Below, piece by piece: positions 1 through 8,366 of a stretch of 64,000 nt of DNA. Each line of letters begins with the position of its first letter. Positions within the stretch are counted from its first letter, which is position 1. This stretch comes from Paraperibacillus marinus (lineage in GTDB: Bacteria > Bacillota > Bacilli > Bacillales > DSM-1321): the NCBI RefSeq assembly GCF_046237605.1, contig NZ_CP143542.1, forward strand, positions 4,278,001 through 4,342,000. Reading direction: 5' to 3'. The translations under genes and the position numbers were made by a program. Under the pieces are notes generated by a model, which was not told the DNA's origin, ran no database searches, and saw only the letters and a program-made list of their open reading frames with translations.

Positions 1-1904
1 TTGATGAAGGTAATTGTATACTCCACATACTGCTTATTGATTTCATTCATTGATTTAAAGGCAGGCGTCAGGGTCCCATCCGAAGTGAAGTTGATCTGCG
101 GAATCTTGATATTATCAATAAACCACCCTTCTTCGTTGGAGCCCCAGTCAGTCAAATAGCGGAACGAAATCAGGATTTTTTTGCCGTCATAGGCTGCCAG
201 ACTGAATTTTTCATTCGTCCAGCCGCCATTTGTTCCTGTGAAGCCCGGCACATTTTCCTTAATTTTCGGATAGCCTTCGTCCACTACATCTGTTCGGGTA
301 TTCTCATTCGAAAGGCTCTTCCACGTCTTCCCGCCATCTTCCGATACTTGAACTACGCCAAAATCCCACTGCTCTTCAATCTTATAATAGGTGTCAAAGG
401 TTAGGGCAGAGCCCTTGGCGTTCGTAAGGTCTGCTTCGAGAACGATGGCATTGTCCGACTCATCGCCATTGTTCCCCCACAGAACCTGGCTATTTGGATT
501 TTTTGGGTCGGCGGTCTGCATCCACGGAATCGGCAGGAATTCAATGCCATTGAACTTCACACTGCGCACCTTTTCTTCAAAGTCCAGCTTCTTGAAATCA
601 CCGCCCCAGGCCGGGACCCCTTCTTTCTCATATTGAACAGCTTTTTCATAATTGACCGTCATTCCGCGCTTTGTTCCATTATTATCAACAGGTAGATCAC
701 GCAGATCAATGCTTTCGAAATTATAAGGATCCTTCTTTTTGCCGCTGTCTATGGCAAGGGCTGTAATAAAGTCCTGATACAGCTTTGTGAAATCCATCTT
801 CTTGATTCCGTATTCCTTAAAGGTCGCATTGATGCTCTTGATCCCCTGCTCCTTGTTCAGGGCAAGGTCACGTATAAATTCGCGGCCGAATTTATCATAC
901 ATATAAAGCGTGAACAGATACACCTGTCCATAATCCGCTATGGTCTCAGGGCCGGTCGGTGCTCCCTGATGCTCATCCCAATTCACAAGTGAATTCTCGG
1001 GATGGTCGAGGTAAAAATTGATGGAGCTGGCATCATGGCCGTATCCTCCCAGATACTCCGAGAATGTGGACATCCCCTCATTGATCCACGTTTCCTCCGC
1101 CCCATCATTGTCTGCATGGATCAAATGCTGCAGTTCATGAATCGTGGTTCCAAAGAAGGTGGACTCCAGCCTGGTTTCCCAGCTGTTCGTATCAATCGTA
1201 ATAATATTCCGGTCGATATAGTTTTCGAGTGTCTGCCAGTAAAAGCCGGCAACGAAAAATGGATAAGCCGGATTGGTGTAATTTTCATCCTGGATATTAT
1301 CTACAAGCATGATAACCTTATCACTGCCTTCATAGTAGCCGGCTGGTACGTTTTTACCTGCAAGCGGTGATTGGGATCCGTCATGCTTGTCCGGTGTTCC
1401 GAAGAATTCTGTAGCCTTGGGATAGATATTGGAATCAAACTCGTTTTTGAGCTTGTCCACCTGCTCCTGTGTGACTACATGGGCAGGGCGGGAATCACCG
1501 GCTGGGAATGACAGGTCATTTGCCACCCAGATCTCTACATTATTGCCGACACTTCTAAGTGTAAAAGGCTTGAATTTTAAGTTGCGGTTCAGGAATTGCT
1601 TGGTTCCGCCGTCATAGGTGAAGGAGCTGCTGGAGCTTTTAGTTTCAGTGGAGGAGGTTTCATTGAAATTGATCTTCTTGGCCTGTTCTTTTATATTTTC
1701 AAGCGCCTTCCTATTGAACGCATCATCCTTGGAAAGCTCATTCAGATATCCATCCACATCCATCCTGTCCCCATAGCGCTCAACGTCCCATTTCTCTGCA
1801 GCCGGCGCTTTATTCCCTGCGGCCTTGGCAGTTATCGCAGCCGGAGAGAATAGAGATAGTGTCAATGCCCCTGCTGCTAATACGGAAAATAGTTGTTTTT
1901 TCAC
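1..1904 (-). CDS. Secreted zinc metalloprotease with immune-inhibitor-A-like C-terminal region (3' end outside window)
   Basis: Reading leftward from a GTG at 1904, preceded by AAGGAG at 1911-1918, the frame stays open to the window edge (634 codons), so the C-terminus is missing. Residues 1-28 form a signal peptide (VKKQ start, hydrophobic core, cleavage near AKA), so the enzyme is exported. Residues 255-259 read HELQH, a zinc-binding HExxH, and WINEG at 272-276 gives a likely third ligand, Glu275. That gluzincin-like layout differs from the classical InhA motif. The region after about residue 400 resembles the beta-rich VEG/MAM-like domain of immune inhibitor A proteases. I infer an extracellular protein-degrading enzyme. 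M6 against M30-type assignment is open. The gene is monocistronic as far as can be seen. Confidence 0.85.
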   Translation of the reverse strand, partial: MKKQLFSVLAAGALTLSLFSPAAITAKAAGNKAPAAEKWDVERYGDRMDVDGYLNELSKDDAFNRKALENIKEQAKKINFNETSSTETKSSSSSFTYDGGTKQFLNRNLKFKPFTLRSVGNNVEIWVANDLSFPAGDSRPAHVVTQEQVDKLKNEFDSNIYPKATEFFGTPDKHDGSQSPLAGKNVPAGYYEGSDKVIMLVDNIQDENYTNPAYPFFVAGFYWQTLENYIDRNIITIDTNSWETRLESTFFGTTIHELQHLIHADNDGAEETWINEGMSTFSEYLGGYGHDASSINFYLDHPENSLVNWDEHQGAPTGPETIADYGQVYLFTLYMYDKFGREFIRDLALNKEQGIKSINATFKEYGIKKMDFTKLYQDFITALAIDSGKKKDPYNFESIDLRDLPVDNNGTKRGMTVNYEKAVQYEKEGVPAWGGDFKKLDFEEKVRSVKFNGIEFLPIPWMQTADPKNPNSQVLWGNNGDESDNAIVLEADLTNAKGSALTFDTYYKIEEQWDFGVVQVSEDGGKTWKSLSNENTRTDVVDEGYPKIKENVPGFTGTNGGWTNEKFSLAAYDGKKILISFRYLTDWGSNEEGWFIDNIKIPQINFTSDGTLTPAFKSMNEINKQYVEYTITFI

Positions 1905-2301
1905 TGGCAATTCTCCTTTTAAATTATAATTATTTATACGACTCATTTATCTTAACATATTGAATATTCAGATTAAAATTGTTGAACAGTACACCATGCC
2001 TTTCATTCTCTCGTTTTATGTCAGCAATCTACACATTTTTCAATCAGGTGCAGAGTCTATTGTCCTATGAATTCCACTATAGGTTTACACTACTCACATG
2101 AACCGCTTACAGAATAGTTCTATAAGACTATTCTTTCTACATTTTTTTAGCAATGTTCAAAACATCATAGAATGGCGCCTCTGGAGACTTTACTAGTTTT
2201 ACATTAAAATGTGCTTTCAGACTACGATATTTAACCACTCAATTGAATGGTTACTTTCATATGTTATCTATGTAAGTAATTAATTAACTGGGGGTTTTAC
2301 A
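1905..2301. other. Intergenic region with a 20-bp near-palindrome
   Basis: These 397 bases separate two divergent genes. No supported ORF is present. The clearest structure is AACCACTCAATTGAATGGTT at 2233-2252, a 20-bp near-palindrome with one mismatched pair of positions. It lies about 50 bases upstream of the next start and could be an operator. Confidence 0.4.
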
Positions 2302-2556
2302 ATGGGTGAAGTTATTTTCCGCCGTCATTCTAGACGAAAGAACAGATGTAATAAATGCGTATGCGATCAGCTGAGAGGGCTGGATCGGGGTACTGAAGTA
2401 GATGTATTTTTAGCTGGGGGCCAGGTTTTAGAAGATGTTATCTTTGAAGATTTTGACAATAGAAACTGTTGTGCTGAATTCAGGGATGAAGAGACTGAAC
2501 CAGGAACAACCATTTTTGTAGACTGCAGAGATATTGTGGCTCTTCGAATCGAATAG
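2302..2556 (+). CDS. Small Cys-containing protein, possibly spore-associated
   Basis: An 84-residue protein starts at ATG 2302 behind a GGGGG run and ends just before a strong terminator, which supports a real single-gene unit. The first 17 residues are basic (RRHSRRKNR). Five cysteines occur (two in NKCVC, two in NCC, one in DCRD). The middle and C-terminal part (VDVFLAGGQVLEDVIFEDFD and FVDCRDIVALRIE) has the strand pattern of the small SH3/LSm-like barrels common among Bacillus spore-coat-associated proteins. No enzymatic motif is visible. The spore link is inference from Cys content and fold pattern only. Confidence 0.6.
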   Translation: MGEVIFRRHSRRKNRCNKCVCDQLRGLDRGTEVDVFLAGGQVLEDVIFEDFDNRNCCAEFRDEETEPGTTIFVDCRDIVALRIE

Positions 2557-2561
2557 AAAAT

Positions 2562-2599
2562 AAAGGGACTTCGGTGTTTTTTGGACGAAGTCCCTTTTT
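2562..2599 (+). terminator. Rho-independent terminator
   Basis: Inverted repeat AAAGGGACTTCG / CGAAGTCCCTTT with a 12-base loop, followed by a T tract. It sits directly after the 2302-2556 gene and may also serve the convergent exporter genes. Confidence 0.85.
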
Positions 2600-2638
2600 A
2601 CCTTTATGACTGCTGGTTTCTCCTTTCAAGAATAACGA

Positions 2639-3082
2639 TCATCCCTTTACATAGCGCTGCTGGTCTATCTTTTTAATAATTTGATTCAGCACTTCTGAGA
2701 GAATGATCCCTACTGCAATGGCCCCAGACAGCATGAACGCTTTCGCCGCGCTATTGAGGGCAGCATTATAATCATTTTCCACAAACTTTCTCATCGCATA
2801 ATATGCCATTCCGCCGGGCACAAGCGGAATCATGCCGGCTACACTGAAAATGATGACTGGCATCTTATACTTTCTTGCAAAAAACTGGCTTAAGATGGCT
2901 ATGAAAAAGGCAGAAATTAAAGTCGCCAGCACTGTGTCAAAGTGATTTTCATAGAGTACCACATAAATCAGCCAGCCGGCCATTCCAACAATTCCACAGT
3001 TAATCAGCGCCTGCCTTGGAATATTAAAAATAATGCCGATTCCGGCTGTCGCAAAAAAACTAGTCACCAATTGTCCCAGCAT
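2639..3082 (-). CDS. Threonine/serine exporter subunit, ThrE C-terminal-half type (YjjB-like)
   Basis: A 147-residue, four- to five-helix membrane protein of the DUF3815/ThrE_2 family, which matches the C-terminal half of corynebacterial ThrE. It starts at ATG 3082 behind AAGGAGTGG and lies 14 bases after the companion subunit at 3097-3852, so the two are one operon. The motif PLVPGG near residue 85 is shared with the PLVPG of the partner, as expected for paired halves. Known split pairs (YjjP/YjjB) export amino or dicarboxylic acids; the substrate here is not determined. Confidence 0.85.
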   Translation of the reverse strand: MLGQLVTSFFATAGIGIIFNIPRQALINCGIVGMAGWLIYVVLYENHFDTVLATLISAFFIAILSQFFARKYKMPVIIFSVAGMIPLVPGGMAYYAMRKFVENDYNAALNSAAKAFMLSGAIAVGIILSEVLNQIIKKIDQQRYVKG

Positions 3083-3096
3083 CGCTTCTCCACTCC

Positions 3097-3852
3097 TTAA
3101 AATATTGAAAACACTACGGCTATGCCTGTACCGATAGCTGAGGCGGTCAGGAAGGCTTCCGCCCCTTTGGACAGCCCCGAAACCAGATGGCCGGACATTA
3201 AGTCCCTGACGGCGTTCGTAATCAGAAGTCCAGGAACCAGAGGCATAACGGAGCCGATGATAATCTTGTCCGCTTCATGGCCCGCTCCAGCCGCTTTTAA
3301 GGAGAAAGCAGCCAGACCGATTACAAAAGCGGCCAGGAACTCGGCAAAAAATTTAACTTCCACAAGTTTGTGTATATAGAGAAAGCAGATATATCCCAGG
3401 GCACCGCACAATACAGCGGGCAGGAAGTCGATCCAGCCGCCCATGAACATGATGACAAAGCAGCCGCTCGAAATGGCGGCCGCGAGGATTTGAATGGCCA
3501 ATGGATACGTCAGATTACTCTTTTCCAATTCCCTAAGCTCTCTTGCCGCCCCTTCAATGGAAAGTTCACCATTGGTTATTTTTCGGGAAATACTATTTGC
3601 AGCCGTCACCTTGGCAAGATCTGTTTCACGCTTTGCAATCCTGATCAGCTTTGCAGGTATCACACCATCCAGCGAAAAGATGATTCCGGTGGGCGTCACA
3701 TAACTGTGTGCCCCTGAGAGCCCATAATGGCCGGCGATTCTTTCCATCGTATCTTCCACTCTATATGTTTCCGCACCGTTTTGCAGCATGAGCTTTCCTG
3801 CCTGCAGGCAGAGCTCCATAACATCAAATGCTTCTATTTTCATCATTTCCAT
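3097..3852 (-). CDS. Threonine/serine exporter subunit, ThrE N-terminal-half type (YjjP-like)
   Basis: A 251-residue DUF1212 family protein: a soluble N-terminal region of about 110 residues (containing YVTPTGIIFSLDG) followed by about five membrane segments and PLVPGLLITNAVRDLMSGH near residue 205. The start ATG at 3852 directly abuts the stop of the msrAB gene (TAAATG), with AGGAGG inside the end of msrAB, so translation is probably coupled. With the next gene it forms a split ThrE-type exporter in the cytoplasmic membrane. Confidence 0.87.
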   Translation of the reverse strand: MEMMKIEAFDVMELCLQAGKLMLQNGAETYRVEDTMERIAGHYGLSGAHSYVTPTGIIFSLDGVIPAKLIRIAKRETDLAKVTAANSISRKITNGELSIEGAARELRELEKSNLTYPLAIQILAAAISSGCFVIMFMGGWIDFLPAVLCGALGYICFLYIHKLVEVKFFAEFLAAFVIGLAAFSLKAAGAGHEADKIIIGSVMPLVPGLLITNAVRDLMSGHLVSGLSKGAEAFLTASAIGTGIAVVFSIF

Positions 3853-4830
3853 TTATCTGTCCTCCTGCCGCCCGCCGGGAAAGAGGATCAAAAAGTCCTC
3901 ATAGCCCTCTTCCTTCAGTTTTTCTTTTGGAATGAACCTCAGGGCTGCCGAATTTATACAATACCTCAGCCCTCCTGGACCGGGTCCATCCTCGAATACA
4001 TGCCCCAAATGAGAGTCGCTTTCTCTGCTTCTGACCTCGGTCCGCGTCATCCGGTGGCTTAAATCAAAGCTTTCCCTGACACTTGCTGACATCACCGGCT
4101 TTTTAAAGCTTGGCCAGCCGCAGCCGCTGTCATATTGATCTTTCGATGTGAACAGCGGTTCTCCGGAAACAATATCCACATAGATGCCTTCCCTGTCATT
4201 GTCCCAGTACTCATTGTCAAAGGGCGGCTCTGTCCCATTTTCCTGAGTGACATGATACTGGATAGCACTGAGCCTTTCTTTGAGCACCGAACGGTCTTTG
4301 GGCCAATACCGCCTCTGGAATTCTTCCCGCTTTGAGCCCTTATGGTAGAGAGCATAGCGGAAAGGGTTTTTCTTATGAAATCCCTGGTGATACTCTTCTG
4401 CAGGATAAAAGGGGGAAGCAGGCAGAATTTCTGTCACGGCCGGCCTCTCAAAGCGTCCGCTTGCATCTAATTCCGCGCGGGATTTTTCAGCGGCCCCCCT
4501 CTGTTCCTCACTTGTATAAAAAATGGCCGTTTTATAAGAATGGCCCCGGTCCGTAAACTGTCCGCCAGCATCTGTCGGATCAATTTGCTGCCAGTATATG
4601 TCCAAGAGGTCTGTATAAGGAAAAACGTTTGGATCATATTCAATCAAAACGGCCTCATAATGGCCGGAGTTTCCACGTGTTACTTCCAGGTACGATGGGT
4701 TCTTAGTAACCCCTCCCGTGTATCCGGAGGTAATACTGTAAATTCCCTCTTGTTCCTCAAAAGGGGCAGCCATGCACCAAAAACAGCCCCCCGCAAAAAT
4801 CGCCCGCTCTAAATGAAGGCGGTTTTCCAT
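3853..4830 (-). CDS. msrAB: Bifunctional peptide methionine sulfoxide reductase MsrA-MsrB
   Basis: A 325-residue fusion. Residues 9-165 are MsrA, which reduces the S-epimer of methionine sulfoxide; GGCFWC places the catalytic Cys at 16. Residues about 185-320 are MsrB (R-epimer), with SGCGWPSF and the catalytic Cys in RYCINSAALRF. The usual MsrB zinc cysteines are absent (VDIVSG where VCxxC is often found), a form known in many Firmicutes. The start ATG 4830 follows AGGGAGG. It is the first gene of a unit with the ThrE-type pair. No signal peptide is visible, so repair is cytoplasmic. Confidence 0.93.
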   Translation of the reverse strand: MENRLHLERAIFAGGCFWCMAAPFEEQEGIYSITSGYTGGVTKNPSYLEVTRGNSGHYEAVLIEYDPNVFPYTDLLDIYWQQIDPTDAGGQFTDRGHSYKTAIFYTSEEQRGAAEKSRAELDASGRFERPAVTEILPASPFYPAEEYHQGFHKKNPFRYALYHKGSKREEFQRRYWPKDRSVLKERLSAIQYHVTQENGTEPPFDNEYWDNDREGIYVDIVSGEPLFTSKDQYDSGCGWPSFKKPVMSASVRESFDLSHRMTRTEVRSRESDSHLGHVFEDGPGPGGLRYCINSAALRFIPKEKLKEEGYEDFLILFPGGRQEDR

Positions 4831-4924
4831 AAAAAATCGGCCTCCCTGATAAACTTCTAGTTCTAGGTTCTATGTTAAATGCTTGCAAGCTGCAGCCGAA
4901 AGGAAATTTAAATAAAATAATATC

Positions 4925-6010
4925 CTATTCATACTTATCATTTAGTTCATTCTAGCGTATATCCTGCTGAATACAAAATTTGGGCTGGTGATCATAAGAG
5001 GCATAGCCGGATTGTTTGAGAGGCTGTTATCTTATGCAGCAGAAGGGATCATTTTTGTGTTCGGAGGCCTAATGCCTAATGAATGAAGGGGCTGGTTCCT
5101 TTTTTATAAATGTCCTGCTGCCCATCGTCTTCATATCGGTGTTAAATCGGCATATTGCAATACTTTAAAATCCTGCCTTTCGTTATGCAGGGCATAGGTC
5201 TTGTTCTTAGCAAGATCAACGGAATGGGCCGATTTGAATCCTAAAATGGCATGGCTTCGGCCATCGTCGGCCAGTCCGAAGCCTTTATCACCGTCAAAAA
5301 ACAGCTGGGCAGGTTTTCCTCACTGCGTCTCTATACTCTATGTGCTTCTGCTATGTCCACTGTATCCATGTCGATTGCCGGGGCATATATGACCATGATT
5401 CGCCCAGATATGTGGTGACAGCCATCGTCCTTGGATTTATTTGGCGGTTTTATCATTGCCACCATCATAAATCCCTATAAACTTGCTGACAATGAGGATA
5501 TTCCCTGGAAATCGTAGAGTCTGAGCAACAGATTTTTTTTGAGATGATTGGCGAGATATGATGGACGGTTTCAAGGGGGCGGTCGTGATCGCTGCTATGC
5601 TCCTCGGCTTCCTTGCCCTGATTTCCATGGTCGACAATGTATTTGGTCTTATTTTTCACCTGACTTTCCATGAGCTTCTTGGCTGTGTTTTTTTACCAGC
5701 CGCCTTCTTGATCGGTATCCCTGCATCTGAAATCATTGATGCAGGCGGGATTATGGCTACAAAGCTTGTTACCAATGAGTTTGTCGCCATGGAACAGCTT
5801 GCTGAAGTATCTGAAAAATTCAGTCCGAGGACTCAGGGAATCATTTCTGTATTCTTTGTTTCTTTCGCCAACTTCTCATCTATCGGAATTATTGCCGGTG
5901 CTGTCAATGGCCTTGATTAAGAGCAGGGGAATACTGTTGCACGCTTCGGGTTGAAGCTTTTATACGGCGCAACGCTTGACAGTGTGTTATCAGCCATCAT
6001 TGTAAGCTAG
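4925..6010 (+). pseudogene. Decayed NupC-type nucleoside permease (CNT family)
   Basis: Stitching frames on the plus strand reconstructs most of a concentrative nucleoside transporter: YILLNTKFG from 4958, LLSYAAEGIIFVFGG before 5084, SKINGMGRFES near 5215, LYTLCASAMSTVSMSIAGAYM near 5330-5390, EFVAMEQL near 5780 and VSFANFSSIGIIAGAV near 5870-5915, ending LLYGAT..SAIIVS with TAG at 6008-6010. The chain is broken by a TAG at 4943-4945 where relatives have Gln, a TGA at 5084-5086, a TGA near 5415, a TAG near 5515, a TAA near 5918 and several frameshifts. The longest intact piece is 5558-5920. No functional product is expected. Confidence 0.88.
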
Positions 6011-6114
6011 GCTTTATAACGAACTCCATTCTCAATCCCTCTGGATAAATATACAAAACCGTTTACCATGGAAACTCATTTGTTATTTCAGAATAATTTA
6101 GATCAGCTTCTCAT

Positions 6115-6149
6115 AAACAAAGGCCGGCCCCTAAAAACTGGGGCCAGCC
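6115..6149 (-). terminator. Terminator of the parM-parR-like operon
   Basis: Stem GGCTGGCCCC / GGGGCCGGCC with an 8-base loop on the minus strand, followed by TTTGTTT, just after the 6156-6749 gene. Confidence 0.85.
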
Positions 6150-6155
6150 TTGTAT

Positions 6156-6749
6156 TCACTTATTCATATGTGAGAGGAAATCTCCAAGGAGGTCTTGCAG
6201 ATCCTCTTCTTCGTCCGCTTCCTGCTCCTGCGTCTGAGTTCCTTTCGCCGCTTCCCAGTTAAAATCGTCCAGATCGTCATCTGAAAAGCCAGTAACGGGA
6301 GCGGGGTCTTCTTCAGGCACCCCAGCCGGGGACGGCTCAGCTTCTGCCTTTCTCGACTCTTTTGGCAGCTCTTCCTGGAGATATAGAGCCTCATCAAGGT
6401 CACGGGCATTGCTGTTAAGCGCCGCCAGCAAAGATGCAGAGCGGACCGGATCTGAAATCAGCTGATAGAGGATGCTTCCAAGCAGCGCCTCTGAATGTTC
6501 ATGCTTCAGCCAGTCCCTCTGCGCCTTGCTTAATTGCTTGGGAATGGGAATGCTGATGGTTTCACGGTCTCTGATCATCGTATTCATGACGCCATCCATC
6601 ACATAATCCGCTATCCGGCTTGAGAAGTTCCGTTTTTCCAACTCTTTAAGCTTTTGCAGCTGTTTGATCACATGATCAGGAGCATCGGAAGGGATACGGA
6701 AAGAAAGTGCTTGTCCGCGTTTAATTCCGTTTGATGAACTTATACTCAT
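6156..6749 (-). CDS. Probable ParR-like DNA-binding adaptor
   Basis: A 197-residue protein immediately downstream (15 bases) of the actin-like gene, with an AAGGTGAAATT ribosome site before ATG 6749. Residues about 12-55 (SFRIPSDAPDHVIKQLQKLKE and SSRIADYVMDGV) look like the strand-helix-helix DNA-binding unit of ParR-type adaptors. The C-terminal 60 residues are very acidic and rich in Asp, Glu and Gln, ending DLLGDFLSHMNK, which suits a disordered tail contacting the filament. Gene order parM-parR matches plasmid type II segregation operons. The assignment rests on context and fold pattern, not a clear family motif. Confidence 0.65.
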   Translation of the reverse strand: MSISSSNGIKRGQALSFRIPSDAPDHVIKQLQKLKELEKRNFSSRIADYVMDGVMNTMIRDRETISIPIPKQLSKAQRDWLKHEHSEALLGSILYQLISDPVRSASLLAALNSNARDLDEALYLQEELPKESRKAEAEPSPAGVPEEDPAPVTGFSDDDLDDFNWEAAKGTQTQEQEADEEEDLQDLLGDFLSHMNK

Positions 6750-6764
6750 AATTTCACCTTATCT

Positions 6765-7946
6765 TTAAGCTTTTACAGGCTTTTTATCCTCAGCTTTTTT
6801 AGCATCCTTCTGGGATTTGCGCAGATTATCCGAAATTAATTTGTAATAGGCGTTAGCCATCATCCAAATGCTTTCCTTTTCATCCTCGAAGAAGTCGATA
6901 TTATAGCCATCCAGATTGTTGTTCAGCGTTTTAATATAATCCTTCAGGATATTCGATCCTCCACCGACAAAGTAGCAGATTTCTGTCTGCGAATTTTTTG
7001 ACCACATATTACGAAGCAGTCTGTACTGTTTCTTGGCAAGCTCAACCAATACCCGATCGACAATATCATGTACGCTCGTACGGCTTCCGCGGACCATAAT
7101 GTGATTCCGGTCATTTTTCTTCGTTATGATTTCCACAACATCACGGCGGCTGTCCAGTTCCACTCCATGCTTGGAGCGAATTTCTTCCCTAATCTGTTCC
7201 AATGCATCAGACACTCCAAGATTGAATCCCTGTGCCTTATCGTCATCTACATTACGGTTTTTGATCACGGCGATATCTGTTGATAATCCGCCAATGTCCT
7301 GAATCAATATACTTTTATTAATCAGGTCTTTATTGATGATATTCAAGTTATTATCCATAACCAGGTTAATGAATGCAGCAAACCCTTCAGGATAAACTTT
7401 CACATCATCAAACTTAATATTCACTTTGATGCCCTGATATTTAGGGGTCACTAAAAATTCCACCTGATGTACCGAACCGATCAATCTTGAGCGGTAGCCG
7501 GCGTCCTTACCTTCCTTCACTTCCCGGAGCGGCAGGCCGGTACCAAGTGTATAGCTTGCATCCACAACATTATTCGAGCGTTTGAATTCACCTGGGTTTT
7601 CATCCCTTACCGCATCAAGCGCAAGTGATGCAAAAAGCATAACAAGCGTCTGGTCTTCTTCAGACTTACTGCTGCCCGGATCCAGCTCTGAAGTATTGTC
7701 ACTTTTAGTCGCAAGCGTTCCCACACGGTAGATTGCATTGTTTTCACTTAATGCAGGGGAGTGCACTCTTATATGTATCCCATCTAATGGGTCTTTGCTG
7801 TTCAATTCTTCAATTCCGATAATCGGACGATCTTCTATATCTCTCGCAATGGCGTTTGGAATATTAAGCTCATAATCTAAATCTCCGAAGATAGCTTTCA
7901 ATGAATCATTTCCAACATCAACTGCAGCTACTCTGCTTTTACTCAT
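6765..7946 (-). CDS. Actin-like ATPase, ParM/StbA family
   Basis: A 393-residue actin-fold protein. Phosphate-1 loop: VDVGNDSLKAIFG at residues 9-21. Phosphate-2 loop: QDIGGLSTDIAVI near residue 217. Adenosine motif: YFVGGGSNILKDYI near 326. These are the three nucleotide-binding signatures of ParM/StbA. Such proteins polymerise with ATP and push DNA apart through a ParR-parC complex. Here the gene sits on an evident chromosome, with a likely ParR downstream and a repeat array upstream at 8066-8224. The last 30 residues are Lys-rich. It may instead organise another cell structure; the partition role is inference from operon layout. Confidence 0.88.
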   Translation of the reverse strand: MSKSRVAAVDVGNDSLKAIFGDLDYELNIPNAIARDIEDRPIIGIEELNSKDPLDGIHIRVHSPALSENNAIYRVGTLATKSDNTSELDPGSSKSEEDQTLVMLFASLALDAVRDENPGEFKRSNNVVDASYTLGTGLPLREVKEGKDAGYRSRLIGSVHQVEFLVTPKYQGIKVNIKFDDVKVYPEGFAAFINLVMDNNLNIINKDLINKSILIQDIGGLSTDIAVIKNRNVDDDKAQGFNLGVSDALEQIREEIRSKHGVELDSRRDVVEIITKKNDRNHIMVRGSRTSVHDIVDRVLVELAKKQYRLLRNMWSKNSQTEICYFVGGGSNILKDYIKTLNNNLDGYNIDFFEDEKESIWMMANAYYKLISDNLRKSQKDAKKAEDKKPVKA

Positions 7947-8065
7947 TCCAACCTATCCTTCCATAGTAAAATAAAAATCTTAGTGCAGGAATTTACCAGC
8001 CCTATTGTTTCTATCCTATACGAATCGAGAGTTTTTTACAACGGACTTTCGATTCATCTCTTTTT

Positions 8066-8224
8066 GTTTACAAATCCGTATACTTGTAAACATTTTTTGT
8101 TTACTTGTCATACAATCATGTATACATCCCGTCATATCAACATGTATACATGATTGTATACATGTTTACATATTTCGTTTACATCGTATACATTTTTGTA
8201 AACATGTAAACGAAATATGTATAC
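8066..8224. repeat. Array of GTTTACA / GTATACA sites, candidate parC-like centromere or operator
   Basis: About 13 copies of GTWTACA or its complement lie in 159 bases: starts near 8066, 8078, 8085(-), 8099, 8120, 8144, 8156, 8164, 8177, 8186, 8197(-), 8205(-) and 8218(-). Several form palindromes (ATGTATACAT at 8118-8127, CATGTATACATG at 8141-8152). A 21-bp inverted repeat with one mismatch pairs 8164-8184 with 8204-8224. The array is the whole centre of the gap upstream of the actin-like gene, the place where parC lies in parCMR operons. Confidence 0.75.
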
Positions 8225-8326
8225 AATGAAAAAAGTTATATTTTCTACTGAATTCACAGTAAGAAAATTCATTTGTTGGCTAAAAAAAAGAATCCCCTGA
8301 CAGGAGCACCCACCTGGTAAACTATG

Positions 8327-8354
8327 AAAAAGAAGCTCCCAATGGGGGAGCTTC
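8327..8354 (-). terminator. Terminator of the P-loop protein gene
   Basis: Minus-strand stem GAAGCTCCC / GGGAGCTTC with a 5-base loop followed by TTTTT, 13 bases after the stop at 8367. It separates this gene from the repeat array and the actin-like operon. Confidence 0.85.
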
Positions 8355-8366
8355 AAGCTGAAGAGG

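Noticed and set aside
4668..4684. Second parS (CACGTG inside msrAB)
   Set aside because: Only the central CACGTG fits; the flanks differ from TGTTNCACGTGAAACA at several positions.
8005..8356. Short frames across the GTWTACA array on both strands
   Set aside because: They merely translate the repeats, lack ribosome sites and show no family likeness.
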